A stretch of 27,239 bases of DNA from WLMZ01 sp031367435 (GTDB lineage Bacteria; Actinomycetota; Acidimicrobiia; Acidimicrobiales; Ilumatobacteraceae). Every line of letters starts with the position of its first letter. The stretch's first letter is position 1. Location: the NCBI GenBank assembly GCA_031367435.1, contig JANLPV010000019.1:1-27239 (forward strand). The letters are read 5' to 3'. Under the pieces are notes generated by a model. The model had not been told where the DNA came from and ran no database searches. It saw nothing but the letters and a program-made list of their open reading frames with translations. Positions 6,962-14,673 of the stretch are shown here, piece by piece. Made by a program: the position numbers and the translations under genes.

Positions 6962-8973
6962 CGGTCTCCCGTGCTTTCGTTGTTGGATGCGTCGTCGATG
7001 GGCTCGATGACAGCGAGTTGTTGGTTGAGCGCCACCCGGTCGCCGACAGCCGCGCGGAGCTCGGTGACGATGCCGTCGAACGCGGCTCGCAGCGTGTGCT
7101 CCATCTTCATCGCCTCGACCACGATCACTGCCTGTCCGGCTGTGACGAAATCGCCGGACGCCACCGGTGTTGCAGCGATGGTGCCCGGCATGGGGCTGGT
7201 GATGGCGCCGCTGTGCTGGGCAGCGGCCGATCCGCCGGGTGTGGTGGGGTCGGCCTCCGTGAAGTGCCATGTCTCGCCGTGGCGGCCGAGCCACAGGGTT
7301 CGGTCCTGACGGGCGAAGGTGAGCCGTGAACGGACCCCGCCGTGGTCGACCAGCGCGATGCCATTGGCAATGGTGATGGACGTGGGTATTGCGGGGCCGT
7401 CGTCGACCGAGACGTCGAACCCGTCAGCGGAGCCACGGTGGCGCACGGAAACCATGTTGTCGCCTGCCACCCGGGCGCGGTAGGTGGTCCAGGCCGAACC
7501 CCCGATGCGCCAACCGGACGGGTCGTCCCACGGGTCGGCGACGACCTGGCCGAGTCGATCGCGCAGCAACGTGATGAGGGCGGCGGCCGCGCTGATCTCA
7601 TGGGGAACCGAGGCGACGCGATCGTCTGCCATGACACGCTCGATGAGGCCCGTGTCGAGGTGCCCGCTGATGACGTCGGCATGTTCGAGGATCTCCCGGA
7701 GGAATCCCACGTTGGTGGTGGCGCCGAGAATGGTGGTGCTGCCGAGGGCGTGGCGCAGGGTGCGGCGGGCGGTGTCCCGATCGGGCCCCCAGGCGATGAT
7801 CTTCGACAGCATCGGGTCGTAGGTGGAGCCGATCTCGGTGCCGGTCAGCAGCGACGAGTCGACGCGTACGTTCGCGGTGTTGAGCGGTTCGTCCAGCGAC
7901 AACACCGTGCCGCCGGTGGGCAGGAAGCCGCGGCGTGCGTCTTCTGCATAGACCCGGGCCTCCATCGCGTGGCCGTGGGGCCGCAGATCGGACTGCGCGA
8001 ATGGAAGGGGTTCGCCGGCGGCGATGAGCAACTGCAGTTCGATGAGGTCGAGACCCCAGACCATCTCGGTCACGGGATGCTCCACCTGCAGGCGGGTGTT
8101 CATCTCCATGAAGTACGAATCGTCGGGGTGATCACCCGCCACGATGAACTCCACCGTGCCGGCATTCACGTAACCGCATGCGCGTGCCGCGGCCACGGCC
8201 TGGCTGCCGAGCGTCTCACGCTGAGCCTCGGTCAACAGCGGCGATGGTGCCTCTTCGATCACCTTCTGGTGCCGGCGCTGCAGGCTGCATTCGCGCTCGC
8301 CCAGATGCACCACATTGCCGTGGCCATCGGCGAGCACCTGCACCTCGATATGGCGGGGACGCTGGATGAAACGTTCGAGCAGCAGCGTGGCATCGCCGAA
8401 CGCGCCGAGCGCCACCCGGCGGGCCGCGGCCACCTCGTCGAGCAACGTGGCGGGATCGGTGACGAGGCGCATTCCCTTACCGCCACCACCGGCGGACGGT
8501 TTGATGAGGATCGGGTAACCCACCGTCGCGGCACCCGCGACCAGTTCCTCGTCGGTCAGGCCCGTGTCGGCGATACCCGGAACCACATGGACACCGCTTG
8601 CGGCGACGGTCGCCTTCGCGCGGACCTTGTCTCCCATGGCCTCGATGGCGCTGGCGGGCGGTCCTATGAACACGATGCCTGCCTCTGCGCATGCTGCGGC
8701 GAAGGCGGTGTTCTCGGAGAGGAACCCGTAACCGGGGTGGAGCGCCTGCGCCCCGGATTGAAGCGCTGCATCGATGACCCGGTCGACGCGCAGGTAACTC
8801 TCCGACGAGGCCGCCGGGCCGAGACGTACCGCGGTGTCCGCGGCGAGCACGTGTCGTGCGGAGACGTCGGCGTCGCTGTACACCGCCACCGAGCGGATGC
8901 CCAGACGGCTGAGGGTGCGAATGATGCGCACAGCGATCTCGCCGCGGTTCGCGACGAGGACGGTGTGGAACAT
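6958..8973 (-). CDS. Biotin carboxylase/BCCP subunit of an acyl-CoA carboxylase (methylcrotonyl-CoA carboxylase alpha type)
   Basis: Carboxylates its own biotin using ATP and bicarbonate, for transfer by the subunit at 9015-10628. 671 residues: biotin-carboxylase domain about 1-445 (starts MFHTVLVANRGEIAVRIIRTL; ATP-grasp GGGGKGMRLV; MEMNTRLQVEHPVTE), a linker/BT region about 450-590, and a C-terminal biotinyl domain with EAMKMEHTLRA, placing the biotinyl lysine at 623. Start: ATG at 8973 matches the family. A GTG at 9018 in the same frame overlaps the upstream stop as GTGA and would add 15 residues. Propionyl-, acetyl- or geranyl-CoA carboxylase is possible, but the partner subunit and the HMG-CoA lyase nearby favour 3-methylcrotonyl-CoA. 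Confidence 0.93.
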   Translation of the reverse strand: MFHTVLVANRGEIAVRIIRTLSRLGIRSVAVYSDADVSARHVLAADTAVRLGPAASSESYLRVDRVIDAALQSGAQALHPGYGFLSENTAFAAACAEAGIVFIGPPASAIEAMGDKVRAKATVAASGVHVVPGIADTGLTDEELVAGAATVGYPILIKPSAGGGGKGMRLVTDPATLLDEVAAARRVALGAFGDATLLLERFIQRPRHIEVQVLADGHGNVVHLGERECSLQRRHQKVIEEAPSPLLTEAQRETLGSQAVAAARACGYVNAGTVEFIVAGDHPDDSYFMEMNTRLQVEHPVTEMVWGLDLIELQLLIAAGEPLPFAQSDLRPHGHAMEARVYAEDARRGFLPTGGTVLSLDEPLNTANVRVDSSLLTGTEIGSTYDPMLSKIIAWGPDRDTARRTLRHALGSTTILGATTNVGFLREILEHADVISGHLDTGLIERVMADDRVASVPHEISAAAALITLLRDRLGQVVADPWDDPSGWRIGGSAWTTYRARVAGDNMVSVRHRGSADGFDVSVDDGPAIPTSITIANGIALVDHGGVRSRLTFARQDRTLWLGRHGETWHFTEADPTTPGGSAAAQHSGAITSPMPGTIAATPVASGDFVTAGQAVIVVEAMKMEHTLRAAFDGIVTELRAAVGDRVALNQQLAVIEPIDDASNNESTGDR

Positions 8974-9014
8974 CGGGCGCGGGGAGGTGGGAGTGGTGGG
9001 CACGTTGTTTCCGA

Positions 9015-10628
9015 TCACATCCGGAACACGCCGTAGCGCACCGGCTCGATGGGGGCCCGACCGACCACGGACAACGCCATACCGACGACGCGTCGGGTAT
9101 CGCCGGGCTCGATGATGCCGTCGTCCCACAGCCGCGCCGACGAGAAGTAGGGATGACCCTGCAGCTCGTACTGAGCGCGGATCGGGCGGCGGAATTCGGT
9201 TTCTTCGTCGGCGGTCCATGTGGCACCGGCGCCTTCGAGCTGCTCTCGGCGCACGGTGGCCAGCACGGATGCCGCCTGTTCGCCACCCATCACCGAGATG
9301 CGCGCATTCGGCCACATCCACAGGAACCGGGGGGAATACGCACGGCCGCACATGCTGTAGTTACCGGCCCCATAGGAACCGCCAACCACCACGGTGAGTT
9401 TGGGCACGCTCGCTGTTGTAACAGCGTTGACCATCTTGGCGCCGTGCTTAGCGATGCCGCCCTGCTCGTACTCGCGACCGACCATGAAGCCGGTGATGTT
9501 CTGGAGGAACAACAGCGGCACCTTGCGCTGGTTGCACAGCTCGATGAAGTGGGCACCCTTCAACGCGGATTCGCCGAACAGCACGCCGTTGTTGGCGACG
9601 ATGCCGACGGGGTGTCCCCAGATGTGGGCGAAGCCGGTGATCAACGTGGGGCTGTACTCGCGCTTGAACTCGAGGAAGCGGCTGCCGTCGACAAGCCGGG
9701 CGATGAGTTCGTGCACGTCGTACGGTGTGCGTTCATCGGCGGGGATGAGGCCGTGCAGGTCGCCCGGATCAACGACGGGCTCCTCGGGTGCGATCGTATC
9801 CCACTGCAGCGGTGCGGCGGGAGCGAAGGTCGACACGATGGACCGGACGATCTGCAGCGCGTGCTGGTCGTCCTCGGCCAGATGGTCGGTGACGCCCGAA
9901 ACTCTCGAGTGCATCTCGCCACCGCCGAGTTCCTCGGCCGACACGATCTCGCCGGTTGCTGCCTTCACCAGCGGCGGGCCGCCGAGGAAGATGGTTCCCT
10001 GATTGCGCACGATGATCGCTTCGTCGCTCATCGCCGGCACGTAGGCGCCACCGGCGGTGCATGATCCCATCACCGCGGCGATCTGCGGGATGCCCTGTGC
10101 AGACATGCGCGCCTGGTTGAAGAAGATGCGCCCGAAGTGCTCGCGATCGGGGAAGACCTCATGCTGCTCTGGCAGGAATGCGCCACCCGAGTCGACCAGG
10201 TAGATGCACGGCAGATGGTTCTCCATCGCGATCTCCTGCGCGCGCAGGTGCTTCTTCACCGTGATGGGGTGATAGGTGCCGCCCTTCACCGTGGCGTCGT
10301 TCGCGACGATCATGCACTCGCGACCGACCACACGGCCGATGCCGGTGATGATGCCGGCGCCCGGGACCTGACCGTCGTACATGCCGTGGGCTGCCATCGG
10401 CGAGAGTTCCAGGAACGGCGAACCGGGATCGAGCAGGGAATCGACCCTGTCGCGGGGGAGCAACTTGCCGCGCGAGACGTGCCGCTTTCGTGACGACTCC
10501 GGGCCTCCGAGCCTCGACGTGTCCAACTGCTGACGGAGGTCGGCCACCAACAGCTCGTAGGCGGCGGCGTTGCGCCGGTAGGCCTCGCCGGACCGATCGA
10601 GTCGTGTGGAGAGTTGCGGGATGACCAC
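9015..10628 (-). CDS. Carboxyltransferase subunit, methylcrotonyl-CoA carboxylase beta type
   Basis: Transfers the carboxyl group from biotin to an acyl-CoA, probably 3-methylcrotonyl-CoA giving 3-methylglutaconyl-CoA. The 537-residue protein has the two crotonase-like halves of the family. The N-terminal half contains VDSGGAFLPEQHEVFPDREHFGRIFFNQA and GSCTAGGAYVPAMSDE. The C-terminal half contains FLQNITGFMVGREYEQGGIAKHGAKMV, GGSYGAGNYSMCGRAY and SVMGGEQAA. These blocks are those of methylcrotonyl-CoA carboxylase. Geranyl-CoA carboxylase is closely related and not excluded. Start is GTG at 10628, with no strong ribosome site. First gene of the operon continuing to the biotin carboxylase and the dehydrogenase. 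Divergent from the HMG-CoA lyase gene. Confidence 0.92.
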   Translation of the reverse strand: MVIPQLSTRLDRSGEAYRRNAAAYELLVADLRQQLDTSRLGGPESSRKRHVSRGKLLPRDRVDSLLDPGSPFLELSPMAAHGMYDGQVPGAGIITGIGRVVGRECMIVANDATVKGGTYHPITVKKHLRAQEIAMENHLPCIYLVDSGGAFLPEQHEVFPDREHFGRIFFNQARMSAQGIPQIAAVMGSCTAGGAYVPAMSDEAIIVRNQGTIFLGGPPLVKAATGEIVSAEELGGGEMHSRVSGVTDHLAEDDQHALQIVRSIVSTFAPAAPLQWDTIAPEEPVVDPGDLHGLIPADERTPYDVHELIARLVDGSRFLEFKREYSPTLITGFAHIWGHPVGIVANNGVLFGESALKGAHFIELCNQRKVPLLFLQNITGFMVGREYEQGGIAKHGAKMVNAVTTASVPKLTVVVGGSYGAGNYSMCGRAYSPRFLWMWPNARISVMGGEQAASVLATVRREQLEGAGATWTADEETEFRRPIRAQYELQGHPYFSSARLWDDGIIEPGDTRRVVGMALSVVGRAPIEPVRYGVFRM

Positions 10629-10670
10629 GGCAGCATCAGCTTTCTGAGCGGAACGATTGACCTAGGCGGC

Positions 10671-10698
10671 GTTAATAAACTTAGTATAGGTTAAACTT
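10671..10698. promoter_or_regulatory. AT-rich divergent promoter between the carboxylase operon and HMG-CoA lyase
   Basis: This is one of the most AT-rich stretches in the window. TATACT on the minus strand (10683-10688) is a good -10 for the carboxyltransferase gene. TAAACT on the plus strand (10692-10697) could serve the HMG-CoA lyase gene. The heptamer TAAACTT occurs twice, at 10676-10682 and 10692-10698, 16 bases apart. One regulator could thus control both transcripts. Confidence 0.5.
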
Positions 10699-10734
10699 CG
10701 ATGTGGAGAAAGCCGTTGCAGAGAATGGACCAGG

Positions 10735-11622
10735 ATGAACGCTGATCACGAACCAGTGACGATCCGCGATTGCGGGCCGCGTGATGGTCTGCAGGGCGAG
10801 GCGCCGTTGTCGGCGGCCGATCGGGCGGCCATCGCCAATGGCCTCGCTGCCGCCGGCGTCACCGATGTGGAGGCGGTTTCGTTCGTCTCGCCCCGGGCCG
10901 TGCTGGCGATGGCCGGCGCGGCAGATGTCGCGCAGTTGCTCGTCCCTGGCAACGCGGTCTGGTGGGCACTCGTGCCAAACCTTCGGGGGTGCGAGTTGGC
11001 GCTCGAGGCGGCGTTCGATCACCTCACGGTGACGGTCTCCGCGTCGCCGGTGTACAGCGAGAAGAACACCGGCATGACCATCGCCGAGTCGCTCGCTCAG
11101 GTCGCCCAGATCCGCAACGCGGCCGGAGAAGCGGTGATCGACGCGATCGTCTCGTTCTCATTCGGTTCGCCATACGGCGACCGGGTCGATGCCGCTCGTG
11201 TGGCGCAGGTCGTCGTCGAACTCCGCAATGCGGGCGTCGACCGATTGACGCTTGCCGACACCACCGGCTCGGCGACTCCTCGCCGCATCGCTGCCGTTCT
11301 GGAACACACGGGCACCGCGGTGGGACTCCACCTCCATGACACCCGAGCCACCGCGTTGACGAATGCGTACGCGGCCTACGCACTCGGTGTACGTCGTTTC
11401 GACACCTCGATCGGCGGTCTCGGAGGGTCACCGTTCGCCCCCGGAGCAGGCGGCAACCTGGCGACGGAGGATCTGGTTCTGTTGTTCGAGGATCTCGGCA
11501 TCGACACACACATCAATCTCGACGCGCTGTTGCAGGTGGGCGCAATGGTGTCCGGCCTGATCGGTCGGCCGGTGCCGAGTCGAGTCGCGTCCGCTGGTGG
11601 CCTGCCACCATTCGACGTGTAG
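10735..11622 (+). CDS. Hydroxymethylglutaryl-CoA lyase
   Basis: Splits HMG-CoA to acetyl-CoA and acetoacetate, the last step of leucine degradation. The 295-residue TIM barrel of the DRE-TIM family shows RDCGPRDGLQ (Arg16, Asp17), VEAVSFVSPRAV, the metal site GLHLHDTRA (His199, His201) and Asn241 in GGNLATEDLV. The glycine-rich loop is GLGGSPFAPGAGGN: Ser232 stands where the well-studied human and pseudomonad enzymes have a Cys. Related lyases with Ser exist, so activity is likely but substrate range may differ. The start at ATG 10735 has only a weak site (CCAGG) before it. Divergent from the carboxylase operon. Its stop codon lies inside a tandem repeat. Confidence 0.9.
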   Translation: MNADHEPVTIRDCGPRDGLQGEAPLSAADRAAIANGLAAAGVTDVEAVSFVSPRAVLAMAGAADVAQLLVPGNAVWWALVPNLRGCELALEAAFDHLTVTVSASPVYSEKNTGMTIAESLAQVAQIRNAAGEAVIDAIVSFSFGSPYGDRVDAARVAQVVVELRNAGVDRLTLADTTGSATPRRIAAVLEHTGTAVGLHLHDTRATALTNAYAAYALGVRRFDTSIGGLGGSPFAPGAGGNLATEDLVLLFEDLGIDTHINLDALLQVGAMVSGLIGRPVPSRVASAGGLPPFDV

Positions 11623-11667
11623 TAATACCAAGACGTGTAGCAATTCCAATACGTGTAGCAATATCAA
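11614..11667 (+). repeat. Three tandem copies of an 18-bp unit spanning the lyase stop codon
   Basis: Copies are 11614-11631 (GACGTGTAGTAATACCAA), 11632-11649 (GACGTGTAGCAATTCCAA) and 11650-11667 (TACGTGTAGCAATATCAA). Copy 1 contains the last codons and the TAG stop of the HMG-CoA lyase. Because 18 is a multiple of three, copies 2 and 3 repeat an in-frame TAG. Not a CRISPR: there are no spacers. Confidence 0.9.
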
Positions 11668-11678
11668 GAGGTTCGTTG

Positions 11679-11695
11679 GGCGCCGCAACGGCGCC
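11679..11695 (+). terminator. GC hairpin after the HMG-CoA lyase gene
   Basis: GGCGCCG and CGGCGCC form a perfect 7-bp stem with a CAA loop, 22 bases before the GTG start of the next gene. No T-run follows, so it could be a weak terminator, an mRNA-stabilising stem or an attenuator between the two genes. Confidence 0.45.
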
Positions 11696-11716
11696 GCTGT
11701 GCAGTGGGAGGCAACC

Positions 11717-12016
11717 GTGCTCCGACACGTGGTGATGTTCAAATTGGTGGAAACCATAACGGTCGAGCAGAAGGACGTGCTGCTCGCGGGGCTGTCGCGG
11801 CTGCCTGGCCAGATCAGCCAGATCCGCTCGTTCTCAGTGGGCCTCGACGCGCAGGTCGCCGAGGGCAACTTCGACATCGTCGTAATCGTCGACTTCGACA
11901 ATGCCGACGACTACATCGCCTATGCGGGTCATCCTGCGCACCGCGAGTTCGTCGCGAACTGCGTCCTGCCGGTTCTGGCCACGCGGGCCGCTGTGCAATA
12001 CGCGTTCGACCGGTAG
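11717..12016 (+). CDS. Dabb (dimeric alpha-beta barrel) family protein
   Basis: A 99-residue protein of the stress-responsive A/B barrel fold. I start at GTG 11717 because GGGAGG ends 6 bases before it. The open frame further upstream runs through the tandem repeat and reads as low-complexity Cys/Ser/Asn. MLRHVVMFKLVE (His4 after the first strand), then a strand FDIVVIVDFDNADDYIAYAGHPAHREFV, is the family pattern. Members include small proteins of unknown role and plant and bacterial enzymes that fold or cyclise polyketide- and terpenoid-like compounds. Here it lies between the HMG-CoA lyase and an amidohydrolase, so a role on a pathway intermediate is plausible, but the function cannot be read. 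Confidence 0.85.
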   Translation: MLRHVVMFKLVETITVEQKDVLLAGLSRLPGQISQIRSFSVGLDAQVAEGNFDIVVIVDFDNADDYIAYAGHPAHREFVANCVLPVLATRAAVQYAFDR

Positions 12017-12064
12017 CGCCGCCCGAGATGCTGCACGCTGGTGGACACGCCTTGACCGATATCA

Positions 12065-12092
12065 TTACACTGCCGGGCGTGGTGATGATACT
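12065..12092 (+). promoter_or_regulatory. Candidate promoter for the amidohydrolase-P450 operon
   Basis: TTACAC (12065-12070) and GATACT (12087-12092) are separated by 16 bases, in the 132-base gap before the amidohydrolase. Both hexamers match sigma-70-type consensus only in part. Confidence 0.3.
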
Positions 12093-12121
12093 GACGACTA
12101 GTGGGTGGGGCTCCTGCGGGT

Positions 12122-12145
12122 GCCTCCCCGATGAAGGGGGGTGGC
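12122..12145 (+). promoter_or_regulatory. Possible stem masking the amidohydrolase ribosome site
   Basis: TCCCC (12125-12129) can pair with the G-run that begins at 12136, which is the ribosome-binding site of the ATG at 12149. GCC and GGC just outside can extend the stem around a small bulge. The start could be controlled by opening of this stem. Confidence 0.35.
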
Positions 12146-12148
12146 GAC

Positions 12149-13468
12149 ATGGCTGAGCTGTTGTTGTCAGGGGGAACGTTGATCGACGGCACCGGTGCAG
12201 GCCCGCGGCCCAATACCGCAGTGCTGGTGGCGGGTGACCGCATCGTGGCAGTGGGGGCCGACGCAGAGACTGCCGGAGCGGCCAGTCATGCCACCGTCAT
12301 CGATGTGACCGGCCTCACGGTCATGCCCGGCCTGATCGACGCCCATGTCCATGTCACCCTCGGCGAGCCGTCGAGCAACGACGAGCTGTTCCACCGCCGC
12401 GAGCCCGCCGCAGCAGCGTTCGTCGCGGCGCACAGCGCGCGCCGCATCCTGCAGGCCGGTGTCACCTCGTTCCTCGATGTCGACGGTCTGTACGACATCG
12501 GCCCCGCGCTGCGCGATGCGATCGCCAGCGGTGCGGTCGAGGGCCCGAACATGAAGTCAGGCACCTATGCGTTGATGACCGCCGTCGGTGGCACCGCGGG
12601 TCGCTTCATCCCCAATAGCGGCACCGCCGGCTACGCAGAGGTAGTGCGCGACAAGGACGAGATGATCCGCGTCGTGCGGCGGCAGGTGAAGGACGGATCC
12701 GATGTCATCAAGGTGCATGTCACCGGATCCATCCCGAATCGGCCGGGCGAGATCCAGGTCTGGACCCGCGAGGAGATGAAGGTGGTCTGCGACACGGCCC
12801 ACGATCTCGGAGTGACGGTCGGTGCCCATTGTCGCGGTGACGCTGCAACCCTCGACTCGATCCTGGCCGGAGCCGACATCATCTGGCATGCGTCGTACAT
12901 GGGCGAGGCAGCGCTCGAGGCGATGATCGATCGTAAGGTTGCCGTCGGCCCGGTGTTCACGTTCCTTGCCAACCTCGACGAGTACGGCTCGAAGGCTGGC
13001 GCCACCTCATCGGTGCGCGACGTGTTCCGCAGCGAGATGGAGCAGACCGGTGCAATGCTGCGCCGCGCCTACGACGCGGGTGTTCCCCTGCTGTGCGGTT
13101 CCGAGAGCGGCTTCTCCATCACCCCGTACGGCCACTGGCACGCCCGCGAGATGGAGGTGTTCGTGGAGCACCTCGGACTGACCCCGCTCGAAGCCATCAC
13201 CTGTTGCACATCGACCAACGCGATCGCGCTGGGCGAGCAGGGCGAAGTCGGCACCATCGAACCCGGCCGTCGGGCCGACATCCTCGTGCTCGAGGGCGAT
13301 CCCAGCCGTGACGTCTCGATCCTCGGCGACAAATCACGGTTCCGCCACCTGCTCTGCCGCGGCCGTCAGGTTGCTCTCGCCCCCGTGCATGAGCGCACCC
13401 CGCTGTCGTCGGAGAAGGTGGCAGCATGGTCGGCGGTGTCGTTGACCTGGGAGCTGGCCCACTCATGA
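12149..13468 (+). CDS. Amidohydrolase-family metal-dependent hydrolase (imidazolonepropionase-like)
   Basis: 439-residue hydrolase of the amidohydrolase superfamily. The start ATG has the G-run of AAGGGGGG just upstream. An N-terminal beta-sandwich strand (LLLSGGTLIDGTG) leads to the TIM barrel. Metal-site residues visible are His66 and His68 in GLIDAHVHVTL, Lys188 in DVIKVHVTG, His227 in VGAHCRGD and His247 in IWHASYMG. The last barrel strand normally carries an Asp in a GTDxG motif. Here it reads LLCGSESGF, with Glu319 at that place. The C-terminal part GTIEPGRRADILVLEGDPS returns to the sandwich. The gene overlaps the following P450 by ATGA, so it acts in the same pathway, perhaps hydrolysing a ring or amide/lactone intermediate. 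Substrate unknown. Confidence 0.88.
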   Translation: MAELLLSGGTLIDGTGAGPRPNTAVLVAGDRIVAVGADAETAGAASHATVIDVTGLTVMPGLIDAHVHVTLGEPSSNDELFHRREPAAAAFVAAHSARRILQAGVTSFLDVDGLYDIGPALRDAIASGAVEGPNMKSGTYALMTAVGGTAGRFIPNSGTAGYAEVVRDKDEMIRVVRRQVKDGSDVIKVHVTGSIPNRPGEIQVWTREEMKVVCDTAHDLGVTVGAHCRGDAATLDSILAGADIIWHASYMGEAALEAMIDRKVAVGPVFTFLANLDEYGSKAGATSSVRDVFRSEMEQTGAMLRRAYDAGVPLLCGSESGFSITPYGHWHAREMEVFVEHLGLTPLEAITCCTSTNAIALGEQGEVGTIEPGRRADILVLEGDPSRDVSILGDKSRFRHLLCRGRQVALAPVHERTPLSSEKVAAWSAVSLTWELAHS

Positions 13469-14673
13469 GCGCGTGCCCGATCGATCGACCGACGGTCACA
13501 TTGTCGACGTACGCCGAAGTGCGTGAAGCCATGCGCGCCAAGGACCTCCGTCAGGCGCTGTACGACGATGGTGCGCTGGTCATGGCCGACTGCCTGCTCG
13601 ACCTCCACGGTCCCGAGCACCGCGACCGGCGCCGGCTCGAGAATCGCCTGTTCCGTCGCGAGACCTTCGAGGACTACGAGACCAATCTGCTGCCGCGCGC
13701 CATCGCCGAGGCCGTTGACCCGTTGGCCGCTGTTGGTCGTGGCGATCTCGTCCAGATCGGCTATCGGGCGGTGATGCATCTCACCGCACTCATCGCCGGC
13801 ATCGACGTCAGCCCTGCGAATGCCGATCGGCTGGAGCACATCGTGAAGGTGTTCTCCAAGGGCGCCACTGCGGTGCATGCAACGGGCGACCGTACCGAAC
13901 TGTTTGCCGAGGTGTCCGAGTCGCTCGTCGAGTTCGACGAGCTGTTCTTCCAGCCGAGTGCTGCCCGACGCCGACATGCGCTCGCCGATCTGGCCGCGGG
14001 GAACATCACCCAGAACGATCTCCCTCGTGATGTGCTCACGACCCTGCTCCAGAACGTCGACGCGCTCGACCTTCCCGACGAGGTCATGCGGCGCGAGGTC
14101 TCGTTCTACCTGCAAGCCGGCGGACACTCGACAGCCAATGCGCTCACCCACACGCTCAACGAATTGTGGTCGCAGGGCGATCCCGAGTTCGTGGAACAGG
14201 CCCGTCGCGATCCTGCGGTGCTGCAACGCTGTGTGCACGAGGCATTGCGTCTGCACCCGGCATCGCCGGTGGCGTGGCGCCGCTCGCTCGCCCCGGTCGA
14301 ACTGCGATCGGGTGTCGAGATCGCGGAGAACATGTTGGTTGTACTCGACATCGAAGCGGCGAACCGTGAGGAGTCGGTCTGGGGCGCCGACAGCGATCAG
14401 TTCGACCCATATCGTGCGGTCCCCGACGGGGCGCACCCATGGGGCCTGAGTTTCGGGGCCGGGACGCATGCGTGCATCGGCATGGAACTCGATGGCGGCG
14501 TGCCCGCTGAGCCTGGCGACGCGGCGCAGCTCTTTGGCACCGTTGCCCTGCTCGGTTCGGCGCTGTTGCGCGCTGGCGCTGCTCCTGACCCGGCCGACGC
14601 GCCCCAGATCGACCCTGGCAGCGCGCGGCTGCACTACTCCCGTTACCCGATCGTGTTCGAGCCATGGTCGTGA
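13465..14673 (+). CDS. Cytochrome P450, N-terminally short, copy 1
   Basis: Haem-thiolate monooxygenase, 402 residues, soluble (no N-terminal membrane segment). I-helix AGGHST (218-223), the ExxR pair Glu259-Arg262 in HEALRLHP, and the haem loop FGAGTHACIG with Cys337 as the iron ligand are all intact. The haem-contact block LHGPEHRDRRRLENRLFRRE already lies at residues 48-67. Common bacterial P450s have it some 40-50 residues later, so the usual first strands and helix A are missing or reduced. Start ATG overlaps the amidohydrolase stop (ATGA) and no longer start is available without entering that gene's reading. It is clearly paralogous to the P450 at 17488. The 3' end overlaps the opposite-strand LEH gene by 31 bases. 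Confidence 0.93.
   Translation: MSACPIDRPTVTLSTYAEVREAMRAKDLRQALYDDGALVMADCLLDLHGPEHRDRRRLENRLFRRETFEDYETNLLPRAIAEAVDPLAAVGRGDLVQIGYRAVMHLTALIAGIDVSPANADRLEHIVKVFSKGATAVHATGDRTELFAEVSESLVEFDELFFQPSAARRRHALADLAAGNITQNDLPRDVLTTLLQNVDALDLPDEVMRREVSFYLQAGGHSTANALTHTLNELWSQGDPEFVEQARRDPAVLQRCVHEALRLHPASPVAWRRSLAPVELRSGVEIAENMLVVLDIEAANREESVWGADSDQFDPYRAVPDGAHPWGLSFGAGTHACIGMELDGGVPAEPGDAAQLFGTVALLGSALLRAGAAPDPADAPQIDPGSARLHYSRYPIVFEPWS

Noticed and set aside
6962..7294. N-terminal extension of the acyl-CoA dehydrogenase
   Set aside because: It reads as an Arg-rich shadow of the biotinyl domain gene. The ATG at 6961 gives a normal family N-terminus.
7342..9036. 564-codon plus-strand open frame
   Set aside because: It is antisense to the biotin carboxylase, whose motifs are unmistakable. 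The composition is that of a GC-rich shadow frame.
11614..11667. Possible CRISPR array
   Set aside because: The repeats are contiguous with no spacers, only three copies, and no cas genes are nearby.
11597..11716. N-terminal extension of the Dabb gene through the tandem repeat
   Set aside because: It would encode Cys/Ser/Asn low-complexity sequence. The GTG at 11717 has an ideal ribosome site and gives the family's normal length.
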